A stretch of 64,000 bases of DNA from an uncultured Planctomycetota bacterium (GCA_900318195.1 ONJR01000060.1:28385-92384); one strand, 5' to 3'; shown: positions 45,974 to 56,042, counted from the stretch's first letter. Program-made: numbers and translations. The notes: generated by a model from the letters alone, not told the origin.

Positions 45974-46606
45974 GATTTCACCGGACGACGTTTGCCGTCG
46001 GTTTGTCGATCTCTTGGACGAGCGTCCTGCTCAAACGCGCTCCGCGCGTTCCCCAAAAGGTCGAAATGGAACTCCTTTTCAGTCGCCCTCCTAGCGAAGC
46101 TGTCGGTGGAGAAAAATCTCGCGTTGTCCGACGAAAACGCCGCGCGTTCATATTTCAGAACGCGAACGCTTTTGTCGTTGAAACGGCGCGCGCTTATTAA
46201 GTCGCTCGCGCCACTTTTCAAAACCGCTTCCATACAAACAGCGATTTGCGCCGCATACTCCATCGCGCGCGTGCACAATCGCACACGGTATACGATATAC
46301 GTTCGAGATCGAGCGCAATATTCACATAAGATTTCATTTTGTCCTAAGCTCTACGCGCCTCGTCATTACAATCGGCAAATTTTACTCAATCCACCGTAAC
46401 AAAAGCGTCGCACGACCCGTATTCAACGCCGCATTGCGCGCTCGAACGCGCCGCACGGTCTGAAATCTTCTTCGCAGTCATAGAATCGTAAATCCATTCC
46501 CCCTTTCCGTAGACGAATCGTTCCTTTTTCAATAAAGTCCGTCTTTGCGCAAACGGTCGTGCAAATCGGATTGCATTTTAAGAAAAGAGCGAGAGAAACG
46601 TTTATT
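45974..46606. other. Gene-poor intergenic region
   Basis: About 630 bp upstream of the protease gene (minus) and before the small ORF at 46607. Open frames exist on both strands, but none has a ribosome site or recognisable sequence. It probably includes the protease promoter, which I could not place. Confidence 0.5.
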
Positions 46607-46729
46607 ATGGGCAGGTTCGTAAAATCCTTTTTTTCAAATGTGCCGAATGTCGCAAAAGGCACGATTCTAGCGACGGCTTTAACAGTAGCCGGGTGGCACG
46701 CTCTCAAAATCGGTGAAATTCGGAGTTGA
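46607..46729 (+). CDS. Possible 40-residue small protein
   Basis: A short ORF (MGRFVKSFFSN..., ending KIGEIRS) with a basic N-terminus and a hydrophobic centre (ILATALTVAGWHAL), like a small membrane peptide. GAGAG lies about 12 nt upstream, a little far for a ribosome site. Its TGA stop overlaps the -35 of the LptF/G promoter. It was chosen because the composition looks coding and the stretch is otherwise empty; chance remains quite possible. Confidence 0.35.
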   Translation: MGRFVKSFFSNVPNVAKGTILATALTVAGWHALKIGEIRS

Positions 46730-46754
46730 CGTTAGTCAGTAAATACGGTACGAT
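46726..46754 (+). promoter_or_regulatory. Promoter of the LptF/G-type permease
   Basis: TTGACG (46726-46731), 17-bp spacer, TACGAT (46749-46754), 50 bp before the ATG at 46804. Confidence 0.65.
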
Positions 46755-46803
46755 GCGGTTAGACGTTAATGGACGCTAGCGTCATGAGATAGTAGGAGGC
46801 ATT

Positions 46804-47988
46804 ATGAGAATTTATACACGATACGTGTTTTGGGGAATCTTTAGTCTTTTTGTTCGTTATCTACTGCTAGTCGTTGTATTGATACCTGTGCTCGGACTCA
46901 TTCAGACGTCCTCGCAAGGTATTCCCGCGTCGCTCGCCTTGAAAGCGCTTCCGTATCAAGCACCGCAGTTCCTCTCGCTCCTCATGCCGATTTGCGCGGT
47001 TACAGCGGTCGCTCAACACCTCGCCAAGATGCGCGAGAAGGGTGAATTTATTGCGCTCAAAGCAATGGGAATCGCGCCGTGGCGCGTCCTCCTGCCTGTT
47101 TATATTCTCATGCTTATTGCAAGTTTCGCCAACGTCTGGCTGACAGATCTCGCGTCCTCCTGGGGTCGCGATATGACGCGCAACACGATCGTCAACGGCT
47201 TCGAAACGACGATTCACGCACAATTGAAGAAAGAACGCACCTTCTCTCTTCCCGGCAATAAGTACGTCATAGACGTCTCAGCCGTGACAGAAGACAATGT
47301 GCTCGTCAATCCGATCTTCTCGTGCAAAAAGGAAAACTTGAATATCAGCGCCGAACGCGCCAAAATCGAAGTGCGCAATAACAAATTTGACCCAGTTGTC
47401 GTGATCCGACTTTTCAACACTGAAGCGAATACTCCCAACGCGGTCGCCGCGCTTCCGCAAGAATACCCCATCGAACTGCCGATTAACAACTTCTTCAAAT
47501 CCTTCCGCATCGACCCCCCCGTGTCTAAAAGTCGCGAAGCGTTAGCGGAACTTGACGCCGAGATAGCGGCTTACCATCGTACGCTGGCGTCCCAAGCAAG
47601 CTTCGCCCTCCTCACAGGCAATCTTTTTGAAACGTCTCAGCAAGAATGGCGAGCTCGAGAATGGCGTGAACGCGAATTCTCGCGCCGCCGCAACGGCTAT
47701 CGACTCCTTGCGCCCAGAGCGTGGGCGACAGGTTTCAGTTGCTTCTTTTACGTGTGGTTGAGCGCGCCCTTTTCCATTTGCTTCATTCCCGGATCTCTGA
47801 AGAAATATCAGATTCCCGAGATCCCAACCACAGCCGCCGCGCTCATCGTAACAGTTCCGACGTATTTCATATTCTTTCAAATTGCGCTCAGCAACGCCAA
47901 ACACGGGACCATTCCCCCTGCTTCAATATGGCTGGGAAACGTTGTTCTCGGTTTGCTCGGCGTGATCTACCTAAAAAAAGCCCATTAA
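46804..47988 (+). CDS. LptF/LptG-family permease
   Basis: 394 residues with AGGAGG before the ATG. Three N-terminal membrane helices (about 10-125), a periplasmic jellyroll-like domain (about 130-275) and three C-terminal helices (about 300-390) give the YjgP/YjgQ layout. Conserved features include the helix-2 region LLMPICAVTAVAQHLAKMREKGEFIALKAMG-like loop that contacts LptB. It would extract lipopolysaccharide from the inner membrane with LptB and a second permease; no partner gene is adjacent. Whether it is F or G cannot be told by eye. Confidence 0.9.
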   Translation: MRIYTRYVFWGIFSLFVRYLLLVVVLIPVLGLIQTSSQGIPASLALKALPYQAPQFLSLLMPICAVTAVAQHLAKMREKGEFIALKAMGIAPWRVLLPVYILMLIASFANVWLTDLASSWGRDMTRNTIVNGFETTIHAQLKKERTFSLPGNKYVIDVSAVTEDNVLVNPIFSCKKENLNISAERAKIEVRNNKFDPVVVIRLFNTEANTPNAVAALPQEYPIELPINNFFKSFRIDPPVSKSREALAELDAEIAAYHRTLASQASFALLTGNLFETSQQEWRAREWREREFSRRRNGYRLLAPRAWATGFSCFFYVWLSAPFSICFIPGSLKKYQIPEIPTTAAALIVTVPTYFIFFQIALSNAKHGTIPPASIWLGNVVLGLLGVIYLKKAH

Positions 47989-48050
47989 TCAACGTTCCGT
48001 TTCATTCAGAGGGCGTTCACGACCTTCAACCGTCGGTCCCTCAGACGCCT

Positions 48051-49895
48051 CTACTCGTTCTCCAATTCCACCCACTCTCCGGTATTTGCGTTGAAAATAT
48101 CCGACTCCCCCGAGTTCATAGCACGAACGCGCACAAACCGACAGACAACGCCCAACTCGCGCTCGTCGTCCGAGTCAGCGCGCGTATCGTGCGGACGCCA
48201 TGTGCGACTGCGGACGGATAGCGTTATCTCATGCTTAGCGGACAATTCGCTTGCCCCAAGATCCACTTCGAATTCTAGCAGGTTCGCGCCCTTTTGGATC
48301 GCCGCTAGAAGTTGATTATTCCAATAGACGCCCGGCTCCTCCTCGCCAGCAATCGCCTCCTCAGGCGCGTCGACGGCTAGGGTAATTATTGCGCGATCGA
48401 CGTCGTCTGGCAGCGGAAGGACGAGTTGTGAGTCGCCAGACGACCACCGAAAGGTTTCTTCCGAGTTTTTCTCGGGTCCAAACCATCGTCTAATAAACCG
48501 CGCGTCTCCTGCGGCGCCAAGTTGAACTTGATAATGCGCCTTGCCTTCTGGAACAGCGTCAAGCGGATCAAGTTCATTGGCGGCAAATTGTGTTTTCAAT
48601 GGCGATACCTCTCCGACAATGTTAAATCCGCCCGGCGCCTGATTGCCGACCGCCGTTACGTAGGTCGCATTCCTACCGATCGCCAAATGCGCGCCGCCCT
48701 GTTCAAAGGAACAGCCTTGTATCGTAGCGCGCCCCGATTCGATTTCAATTGCGGCCGAGCCCGTCTTGGCAACGCTTGAGTGAACTTCGTCCCAATTAAC
48801 AAACTCGCACGCGGTCAACGTAACGCGCCCCATCTTATGCTTCGCGAGCACGCACGTCTTAACCGGTCCCCAGAACGCACAATTACAGAGCGACACGGCG
48901 CCGTCGTTCGCTTCGCCTATTTCAACGCAAATAGAATCTTCGCTTGTCCAGCGTCCGACAAATTCACCGTTCGTAATCAACAATCCCTGCTTTTGCGACT
49001 GCTCGACCAGTACGGCGCGTCGACATGAATCTGCGCCAATTCCAAGAAAGTTGCCGTTCGTGCCGCCTTTACCGCAGTCGCTGAAATAATAGCCGCAACC
49101 ATATCCAAAACAAAACGTGTTGGAGACATAATGCCAGTCGGTTCGCGCGAACTCGAACGCTACTCCATTCAAGTTTATCCATTCGCAATAGGGATCGTCC
49201 GGCTTATACGTTACCCCGAAGGGCCAAAAATGGACGTTTTCTATATGACCAATATCGTAGCATTCGTCGACAAAGAGTCCGCGTCGAATCGGATACCCTG
49301 TAACATTTCGCACAATGTGACGATGCGCTAAATGGAAACTGATTCCTTCGTACGGATTGAGTAGACAACAATCCAGTATTCCAACATTACACGTATTCTC
49401 AGACGCCACGCACGGGGGATACGGCGTCGGTGGAAGCTCGTCTGTTCGTTGATCAGGATAGATAATAACGAGTCCCATAATGGCGCTATTGGAGCCTTTG
49501 AGGTTGATAAAAGGCTCGGCGTCCGGCTTGCCGCGATTCGCGTACGTTAACAAAGTCGTACCCGTTGGACGTTCGTCCTTGTGAACCGCAGTCGGCGGCA
49601 CACGATATGTTCCTAGTAGCGTAACGCCGGTTGGTATAACAAGCGTCCCGTCGAGACGAAGGCGTCCCGACGGCGCTTCGACAATTCCACCTCCTAGTTC
49701 TCCCATGGCGTCAAGCGCGCGCTGTAACGCCGCCGTATTGTCAAACGCTTCGTCGTTCGGTTTGACGCCAAATTCTAGCGCGCTGATTCGGTGCGTCGCC
49801 GGCGTTATCGCCGACATATTCTCTTGTCCGAACGCTACGCCTACGATTGCCAAAACTAACAGTAAGATTCCCCGAAACATCAGTCGCAGTTTCAT
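48051..49895 (-). CDS. Secreted right-handed beta-helix (pectate-lyase-like) protein
   Basis: 614 residues. A signal peptide (about 1-24, ending AFGQ) precedes the typical opening of pectate-lyase-3 proteins: EFGVKPNDEAFDNTAALQRALD, GGGIVEAPSGRLRLDGTLVIP. Beta-helix coils rich in N, C and G run to about residue 440 (ILDCCLLNPYEG, CNCAFWGPVKTC, IQGCSFEQGG). The last 170 residues form a beta-sandwich that may bind carbohydrate. Substrate unknown. The ATG has AGGGA at 7-nt spacing. It follows the dus gene by 35 bp and may be co-transcribed. Confidence 0.85.
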   Translation of the reverse strand: MKLRLMFRGILLLVLAIVGVAFGQENMSAITPATHRISALEFGVKPNDEAFDNTAALQRALDAMGELGGGIVEAPSGRLRLDGTLVIPTGVTLLGTYRVPPTAVHKDERPTGTTLLTYANRGKPDAEPFINLKGSNSAIMGLVIIYPDQRTDELPPTPYPPCVASENTCNVGILDCCLLNPYEGISFHLAHRHIVRNVTGYPIRRGLFVDECYDIGHIENVHFWPFGVTYKPDDPYCEWINLNGVAFEFARTDWHYVSNTFCFGYGCGYYFSDCGKGGTNGNFLGIGADSCRRAVLVEQSQKQGLLITNGEFVGRWTSEDSICVEIGEANDGAVSLCNCAFWGPVKTCVLAKHKMGRVTLTACEFVNWDEVHSSVAKTGSAAIEIESGRATIQGCSFEQGGAHLAIGRNATYVTAVGNQAPGGFNIVGEVSPLKTQFAANELDPLDAVPEGKAHYQVQLGAAGDARFIRRWFGPEKNSEETFRWSSGDSQLVLPLPDDVDRAIITLAVDAPEEAIAGEEEPGVYWNNQLLAAIQKGANLLEFEVDLGASELSAKHEITLSVRSRTWRPHDTRADSDDERELGVVCRFVRVRAMNSGESDIFNANTGEWVELENE

Positions 49896-49930
49896 CTCAG
49901 AGTCCCTAGTAATGTGTGCCTCTAGTTTTC

Positions 49931-50977
49931 TTACACTTGATCAGAGTCCGGATAATACTTATCAAGGATCTCAAACCAGCCTTGAGCAGATTTACAGAGA
50001 ACAAATTCCATACGTAGTTTCTCCGAGTCAGGGTGCAACTTCGAGTAGGCGACTCCGAACTTTCGCATGATAGTCGAGCCGCGTTTTTCGCCGTATAAAT
50101 CGAGAACCGCTCGGAAATGCTCCGTGATAGTCGCCTTCTGTTCCGCAAGGGTTGGCGCAGACGGAAGCGCTCGTCCTTCCATTGCCGCACGCGTTTGAGT
50201 AAAGAGCCACGGATTACCAATAATACCGCGCGCGAGCGCTACGCCGTCGACGCCCGACGATTTCATTCTCGCAACGACCGTCTCAGCAGAAAACAGATCG
50301 CCGCACCCAATTACAGGTATGTCAGGAGAATTTCGTTTAACGGCAACGCGCTCTTTAACGTCGCGCAGGAAATCCCAATCCGCAACCCCCTGATAGCGTT
50401 GCAGAACAGTTCTTCCATGAACGGCGAAACCGTCAACCCCAACGTCGATTAGTCCGTCGAGCAATCTCCAGAACGCAAGGCGACTCTTTTCTGTGTCGTC
50501 GTATCCCTTCCGCAATTTCACCGTCACGGGTATACTCTTTGGCAACGCCTCCCGAACGCGTTTGGCAATATCTATCGCGCGGTCAGGCTCAGAAACGAGG
50601 TAGCCTCCTCGACTCTTGCCGACCACCTTCTTAACGGGACACGCAAAATTGAGATCAATGAGTTCAAACCCGCACTCAACGAGGCGTTGCGCAGCGTGCA
50701 CGAATTCGTCGGAAGAGGACCCCATAAGTTGCGCGCCAGTCGGCTTGTCAGATTCTTGAACCCTGAGATAAAAGCGCGACTTCGCACGTTTCGACACTTC
50801 CAAAACAAACTGGTCGAGAAAGACTTCGCACAGCGCAAAGGACGCGCCAAACTTTCGCGCCAACCGACGCATTGGCGCGTCGGAATATCCCGAAAGAGGA
50901 GCTTGCAATAGCGGAACCCCTATCGGTAACGAGCCTATTTTAAGTGGAGGAAAGAGCGACTCTCCCATACGACGCAT
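49931..50977 (-). CDS. tRNA-dihydrouridine synthase
   Basis: 348 residues. FMN-dependent TIM barrel that reduces uridine in tRNA D-loops. It shows APLSGYSDAPMRRL, the catalytic cysteine in DLNFACPVKKVVGKSRGG, VTVKLRKG, FAVHGRT, GCGDLFSAE and GVALARGIIGNPWLF, closest to the DusB/NifR3 type. AAAAGG directly precedes the first ATG, so the third-codon-downstream ATG (50968) may be the true start. The beta-helix gene follows at 35 bp on the same strand. The family is secure; the paralogue class is less so. Confidence 0.93.
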   Translation of the reverse strand: MRRMGESLFPPLKIGSLPIGVPLLQAPLSGYSDAPMRRLARKFGASFALCEVFLDQFVLEVSKRAKSRFYLRVQESDKPTGAQLMGSSSDEFVHAAQRLVECGFELIDLNFACPVKKVVGKSRGGYLVSEPDRAIDIAKRVREALPKSIPVTVKLRKGYDDTEKSRLAFWRLLDGLIDVGVDGFAVHGRTVLQRYQGVADWDFLRDVKERVAVKRNSPDIPVIGCGDLFSAETVVARMKSSGVDGVALARGIIGNPWLFTQTRAAMEGRALPSAPTLAEQKATITEHFRAVLDLYGEKRGSTIMRKFGVAYSKLHPDSEKLRMEFVLCKSAQGWFEILDKYYPDSDQV

Positions 50978-51201
50978 CCTTTTAAAGGTAAAAGCTGTCT
51001 CGTTTATAAAAACAGATTAAAGCAAAGAATTGTTTTAACCGATACAGTCTAACAAGGTCGCACGCTCAATGCAAGCGACGCTGGAAATTATACTCGGAAT
51101 GCCGTCGTCGACAAGCGCGGCACGCTGAACGGTAAACACAGAACGCGGAACACGCGCGTTTTTAACAGAAAACGCGCTCATAAAACTATAGCGTAAGGCT
51201 T

Positions 51202-52773
51202 ATGACAACTATGTGGCGATTCACTTGGAAACAGATTCTGCTCGTCTTAATCGTCTGCAATTTTGCAGGGATCTCCTTTGCGGCAACGCCCTCGTTGTTC
51301 TTAGGAAGATCGAATAAAGTTGAAGCCGACGTCAACAAGGATTATATCCTTCAAGAGTCGGACGGAGCTTGGTTCATTATGGTCAAAAAATTCTCCGGAG
51401 CCGACGCCGCGCGACAGGCCAAGCGACTTGTCTACGAACTGCGCGCCTCACAGAAAATGCCGGCGTTCGTCTTTAAATACGACCCCGATAAAATGGATAT
51501 GGACGCGCTCTCGAACTTCATGGGACGTTCGAAAAGGTTTCATTATCAGACGGCGCGCGCAGTTGAATACGCTGTCCTCGTCGGCGGATTCCCGACCGGA
51601 GAAGATCCCGCGTTGCAAAAGACGCTCGAGACTATTCGCAAAATGCAGCCTCGCGCGCTCAAAGACGACCCGCAATCTCAAAGTATCGCGACCAAATTCA
51701 AGGCGGACGCCAAACGCGATCCTAAACTAGCCGGATACGGACCGCTGGGCGGCGCGTCCCCAGTGCCAAATCCACTCTTACCGAAGGAATTCTTCAATCA
51801 CAAGGGCGTAGTCGATCCGTTCGTTGCCAAACTCAATTCGGATAGTCCGTATAGTCTGCTCAACAACAAGAAGACGTATACCGTGAGAATAGCGACGTTC
51901 TCAGGCGACACGAGCATGAAGAAGTCGACCGATACCTTTGACGATCTCAACGCGCGCTTACAATATGCCGGTCTTCGCGCCGCCGCGCTCTGTGAAGCGT
52001 TGCGAAATTCTAACGTCGAAGCGTGGGAATTTCACGATCGAGACTGCAGTTTCGTTACAATCGGTAGTTTTGACCAATACGGCGCACTCCAAAACGACGG
52101 ACATATCGAATTGAATCCACAGGTCGCCGCGATTATGAAAAAATACGGCGGCGAACTCGTCGACGATCCGAACGGTGGAAGTCAGTATAAGGCGTACACC
52201 ATAGTCGTCGAAATTCCCGATCCAGAATCAACGCGACTCAATCCCAAAAAGAAAAAGCTCTCCCTCGCTTGCGATCTCCGCCCCGTTATTATTGTCGTAC
52301 CGCAACGTTCCGGCGAAGAAAACGTCCGTAAGATAGCGCTTGCTCGTGAACAAATGGAAAATGCGAAGAAGCAGAAGGTCGCGCAATTCGCGGCGGAATC
52401 AATTCGCGAGGCGGAAATGGATCTCGAAAGCGTAAGGAGCTTTGCCGATTCAAGTCAGCCGCTTACGGAAGACGAACTCAAGAGACTCGATCCTAAGATC
52501 TACGCCGCTATGCAAGCGTCAAAACGTCAAGAAGATCAGCGAAACGCCGTACAGGCGCAAGTAGCGCCGAATTATGCGCAACAGGCTCAACAGCGTCCAA
52601 ACGCCGCGCAGCCGAGCGCGAATTCTTACGCGCAACCGTCGCCTAACCGCTCAATAGCGCCCGCGCCACAACGTGTCGCAACAACGACCGCAACGCCTCG
52701 CGCCTCTCAGCCCGCGCCGGTCGTAACTCGACCGTCCAAGACCGCGCAACGGCAGGCGGCGCCAACCTACTAA
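51202..52773 (+). CDS. Secreted protein with SPOR-like segments and Gln/Pro/Ala tail
   Basis: 523 residues, function uncertain. The signal peptide (about 1-27) ends ISFAA. Two regions resemble SPOR-like folds: one near 50-110 (GAWFIMVKKFSGADAARQAKRL) and one near 225-320 (YTVRIATFSG ... VTIGSFDQ). SPOR domains bind denuded glycan strands of peptidoglycan. A Lys-rich helix (about 370-415) leads to a low-complexity tail of about 90 residues rich in Q, A, P and N. No lipobox. It ends at a strong intrinsic terminator. The SPOR call is by pattern only; an envelope role is the safest statement. Confidence 0.72.
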   Translation: MTTMWRFTWKQILLVLIVCNFAGISFAATPSLFLGRSNKVEADVNKDYILQESDGAWFIMVKKFSGADAARQAKRLVYELRASQKMPAFVFKYDPDKMDMDALSNFMGRSKRFHYQTARAVEYAVLVGGFPTGEDPALQKTLETIRKMQPRALKDDPQSQSIATKFKADAKRDPKLAGYGPLGGASPVPNPLLPKEFFNHKGVVDPFVAKLNSDSPYSLLNNKKTYTVRIATFSGDTSMKKSTDTFDDLNARLQYAGLRAAALCEALRNSNVEAWEFHDRDCSFVTIGSFDQYGALQNDGHIELNPQVAAIMKKYGGELVDDPNGGSQYKAYTIVVEIPDPESTRLNPKKKKLSLACDLRPVIIVVPQRSGEENVRKIALAREQMENAKKQKVAQFAAESIREAEMDLESVRSFADSSQPLTEDELKRLDPKIYAAMQASKRQEDQRNAVQAQVAPNYAQQAQQRPNAAQPSANSYAQPSPNRSIAPAPQRVATTTATPRASQPAPVVTRPSKTAQRQAAPTY

Positions 52774-52843
52774 TCTAAATCGCCCGCTAACGTCGGACAG
52801 AACGCTACCGCAAAGCGTCAACCCAATCTGCGCCGACTTTTTG

Positions 52844-52887
52844 AGAACGCCGAAGGACTTGTCCCTGTCCGCTTCGGCGTTCTTTTT
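52844..52887 (+). terminator. Intrinsic terminator of the SPOR-like gene
   Basis: Perfect 12-bp stem AGAACGCCGAAG/CTTCGGCGTTCT with a 16-nt loop followed by TTTTTATT, 70 bp after the stop codon. Confidence 0.9.
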
Positions 52888-53051
52888 ATTGTCTCGACGT
52901 CGAAATGAAGTAAACCTCGTCAAAAATACCCCTGGGCGCTTGCAAAAAGAACACGATATGCGACAATACGGCAAAATCCGCTATGCTACATCGTAACCAG
53001 CAACGCCGCGCCGCTACGCTGCGTTCGCGAAAGTTCCCAAAGGCGACAAAC

Positions 53052-55910
53052 ATGACTGAAACGTGCCAAAATATTAGCCTATTCGACGACCCCGACCGCG
53101 CTATGCGACCGATTCTACAAACGCCAGACCCTTTGCCTATGTCGCGCGAAGAAATAGAAAAACGCGGATGGGACGAAGTTGACGTCGTCTTTATAACAGG
53201 GGACGCGTACGTCGATTCGCCTAGTTTCGCAAACGGACTCCTAGTGCGAGCGCTCGAGGCAGACGGATTCCGCGTCGCAGTGTTGAGTCAGCCCGACTGG
53301 AACAACGTAGACGACTTCCGGAAACTAGGTCGCCCGCGACTCGCCTTCTGTATCAGCGCCGGCAATATGGACTCGATGCTAAACCACTACACGGCGAACC
53401 GCAAAATACGCAACGACGACGCATACTCTCCAGGCGGTAAGATCGGACGTCGACCCGACCGCGCAACCCTAGCCTACTGTCAACGCGCGCGGCAAGCGTT
53501 CCCCGGCGTTCCAGTGATCGCCGGAGGAATAGAAGCTAGTTTGCGACGCATTGCGCATTACGACTACTGGAGCGATCGCGTCCGCCGATCTATTCTGCTC
53601 GATTCTAAAGCCGACCTCCTACTCTACGGTATGGGCGAACGTCCTATTCTCGACGTCATGCGCCGACTTGCAAAAGGCGAGCCGATCTCGTCTATTCGCG
53701 ACGTTAGGGGCTCGGTATATCGACTCGGAAAATCGGAAGACTTGCTTGAAGAGTCAGACACTGTCGCACACCTGCCGAGCTATGAAGAAGTATGCTACGA
53801 CGAAAATGTCGAAAGACGCGTAGCTGAAAAGAAGTCAACTGAAATTCTCGACGAACTCAAACCCCTTGAACGCCAGCTTGATCTTCTCTTCGGCGAAATT
53901 GAACCTGCCAAAGACGACAAAAGCAGACTCGAACGCGAACTACTCGCCAATCGCGACAAGCTCCTGAAAGCAGAAGCACAAAAACAAGAGCCCGAGCAGG
54001 ACGTTCTCGACGAGAAGCGACGACTCGAAGCGCTCGCAGAATTGGCAAATCAACGACTCGCCGAACTCAACGCTAAAATTGATCGCGCAAAAGCGCGCTC
54101 GCGCGAACTCAAGACCGCGTTGCAGAAAGTCAAGAGCGCTCCCGAAGAAAACGAACGCTCTTCCAAAGAAATGTTCGTCAAGATGACGCAAATCGCTTAC
54201 GCCAATCTCAATCCCTATTGCGCTAAAACACTCCTTCAAGAGTACGGCGAAGAAGCAATCGTCGTCAATCCTCCAGCCTATCCGCTCACGGAAGAAGAAA
54301 TGGACGCCGTGTACGCGTTGCCGTTCACGCGCAAGCCTCACCCCTCGTATACAGAACCGATTCCTGCGGTCGAGGTCGTGCGCGCTACGGTTCAGACGCA
54401 CCGCGGATGCTTCGGAGGTTGTAGTTTCTGCGCAATAACCGCGCATCAAGGCAAATTTATTCAGTCGCGTAGCGAAACGGCAATTCTTAGCGAAATTCAA
54501 CAGCTCGCATCCGCAAATGGCGGCGACTACGTCGTAAGCGACCTGAACGCGCCAACCGCCAATATGTACCGACTAGGCGGTAAGAACCGAGAGCTCTGTC
54601 AGTCATGTCGGCGCGTGTCGTGCCTCTGTCCGACGATCTGCCAGAATCTCGACGTCGATCAAACTCGCTACGTCGAACTACTTCGTCGCGCGCGTAATAT
54701 CGAAGGCGTCAAAAAAGTTCTCATCGCGTCTGGAATTCGCACAGATTTGGCGATCTTCTCCCTCCCGTTCATTTCAGAACTCGCAGAACACCACACCGGC
54801 GGTCACTTGAAAACCGCGCCCGAACACGTTGACAACAACGTTCTACGACTCATGAATAAACCGCCGATCGAGAACTATGAAGAGTTCTGCGAGGTCTTTG
54901 AACGCGAGTCGGAAAAGGCTGGGAAAGAGCAATACTGTATTCCCTACCTCATTTCTGGTTTTCCAGGTTGCACGCTCAAGTCAATGGTCGAAGTCGCGGT
55001 CTATCTCAAAGAACACGACGTACGGCCTGAACAGGTTCAAGATTTTATTCCGGCGCCCTTCCAACCCGCGACCTGCGCGTACTACACAGGGATTGACCCG
55101 CTCACGAATGAAGAAGTCTACGTTCCCAAAACACTGCGCGAGCGACGCCTGCAACGCGCGCTTCTCTTCTATTATAATTCCGATTTCTATTACGACGTTA
55201 AAAGCGCGTTGCAGGAGGCTGGTCGAACCGACCTTATAGGCGACAGAGAGGACTCGCTCATTCCTCGGCACATTGAGCAATCTGCGACCCGCTTGCGTTC
55301 GTCTAAAGTAGCGCGCAAAAAACGCGCCGCCGATCGCGAGACTGAAGCGGCAAAAGCGCGGCGCGCACAGTTCGCAGAGTTCGAATATTCCTCTGAGGAC
55401 GAGCGCCGCAGAGAAGAACTGCGCAAAGAGAATCACGGCGCGTCCGAATCGCAAGACGAACGACGAAGTTTCGGAGGTAAACGAGTAGGTCGCGAAAAGA
55501 CCGGCGCCGGTTATCGTAGCGGCGCGCGGAATTATGGTCGGGACGCGCGTGAAAGGCGTAATTTCGAGTCCGGGCGCTCGCGACCAGACCGCTCGCGTCG
55601 TTCCGACTACGGCGCCTCAGACTCTCGCGTAGCTGGCGAACGTCGTACTCCTCGAGAATTTGAGCGTCGAGACGACGGCTTTTCAAGACAAGGCGACTTC
55701 AAAAAGTCGAACGCTCGTCCTAACGACAGCTTTAAGAAACGCGACAATCATCGCCACTCGTCGGGCGCGTCAAGCGGCGGTTACGGTAAGAGAAAAAGCG
55801 GCGGCAAAAACTTTGAGACCCCGGGCAAGCCTTTCAAGAAAGGCGGCGCCTCCAATGCGCGGGGCGGGTTTAAGCAGGGGGGACAGAGCGGACGTCGAAA
55901 AGAAAGATAA
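53052..55910 (+). CDS. YgiQ-family radical SAM protein with added coiled coil and RG-rich tail
   Basis: 952 residues from ATG 53052 (AAAGG at 8 nt); family members are usually 600-750. The N-terminal cobalamin-binding-like domain has DVVFITGDAYVD, GNMDSMLNHYTANRK and VIAGGIEASLRRIAHYDYWS. A highly charged helical stretch (about 260-375) that looks like a coiled coil interrupts the chain. Then comes the radical SAM core with HRGCFGGCSFC (three cluster cysteines) and CQSCRRVSCLCPTICQNLD. The last 170 residues are Arg/Gly/Ser/Lys-rich and disordered, resembling RNA-binding tails. The biochemical reaction of YgiQ is unknown. Confidence 0.92.
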   Translation: MTETCQNISLFDDPDRAMRPILQTPDPLPMSREEIEKRGWDEVDVVFITGDAYVDSPSFANGLLVRALEADGFRVAVLSQPDWNNVDDFRKLGRPRLAFCISAGNMDSMLNHYTANRKIRNDDAYSPGGKIGRRPDRATLAYCQRARQAFPGVPVIAGGIEASLRRIAHYDYWSDRVRRSILLDSKADLLLYGMGERPILDVMRRLAKGEPISSIRDVRGSVYRLGKSEDLLEESDTVAHLPSYEEVCYDENVERRVAEKKSTEILDELKPLERQLDLLFGEIEPAKDDKSRLERELLANRDKLLKAEAQKQEPEQDVLDEKRRLEALAELANQRLAELNAKIDRAKARSRELKTALQKVKSAPEENERSSKEMFVKMTQIAYANLNPYCAKTLLQEYGEEAIVVNPPAYPLTEEEMDAVYALPFTRKPHPSYTEPIPAVEVVRATVQTHRGCFGGCSFCAITAHQGKFIQSRSETAILSEIQQLASANGGDYVVSDLNAPTANMYRLGGKNRELCQSCRRVSCLCPTICQNLDVDQTRYVELLRRARNIEGVKKVLIASGIRTDLAIFSLPFISELAEHHTGGHLKTAPEHVDNNVLRLMNKPPIENYEEFCEVFERESEKAGKEQYCIPYLISGFPGCTLKSMVEVAVYLKEHDVRPEQVQDFIPAPFQPATCAYYTGIDPLTNEEVYVPKTLRERRLQRALLFYYNSDFYYDVKSALQEAGRTDLIGDREDSLIPRHIEQSATRLRSSKVARKKRAADRETEAAKARRAQFAEFEYSSEDERRREELRKENHGASESQDERRSFGGKRVGREKTGAGYRSGARNYGRDARERRNFESGRSRPDRSRRSDYGASDSRVAGERRTPREFERRDDGFSRQGDFKKSNARPNDSFKKRDNHRHSSGASSGGYGKRKSGGKNFETPGKPFKKGGASNARGGFKQGGQSGRRKER

Positions 55911-55930
55911 TAAGAAACGGCATTCGCAAC

Positions 55931-55959
55931 TTGCGCTCGCCGACATAGACTGATATAAT
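55931..55959 (+). promoter_or_regulatory. Promoter of the rubredoxin gene
   Basis: TTGCGC (55931-55936), 17-bp spacer, TATAAT (55954-55959), 83 bp before the ATG. Confidence 0.65.
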
Positions 55960-56042
55960 CAGACTCGTCGTCGGTATATGGCGACACGACGCGCGACATG
56001 ATCGCTCGTCGCGATTACACTCTACGCATGAAAGGATATGAA

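Noticed and set aside
46423..46707. 94-codon minus-strand frame
   Set aside because: No ribosome site, odd composition, and it overlaps the plus-strand small ORF and promoter region.
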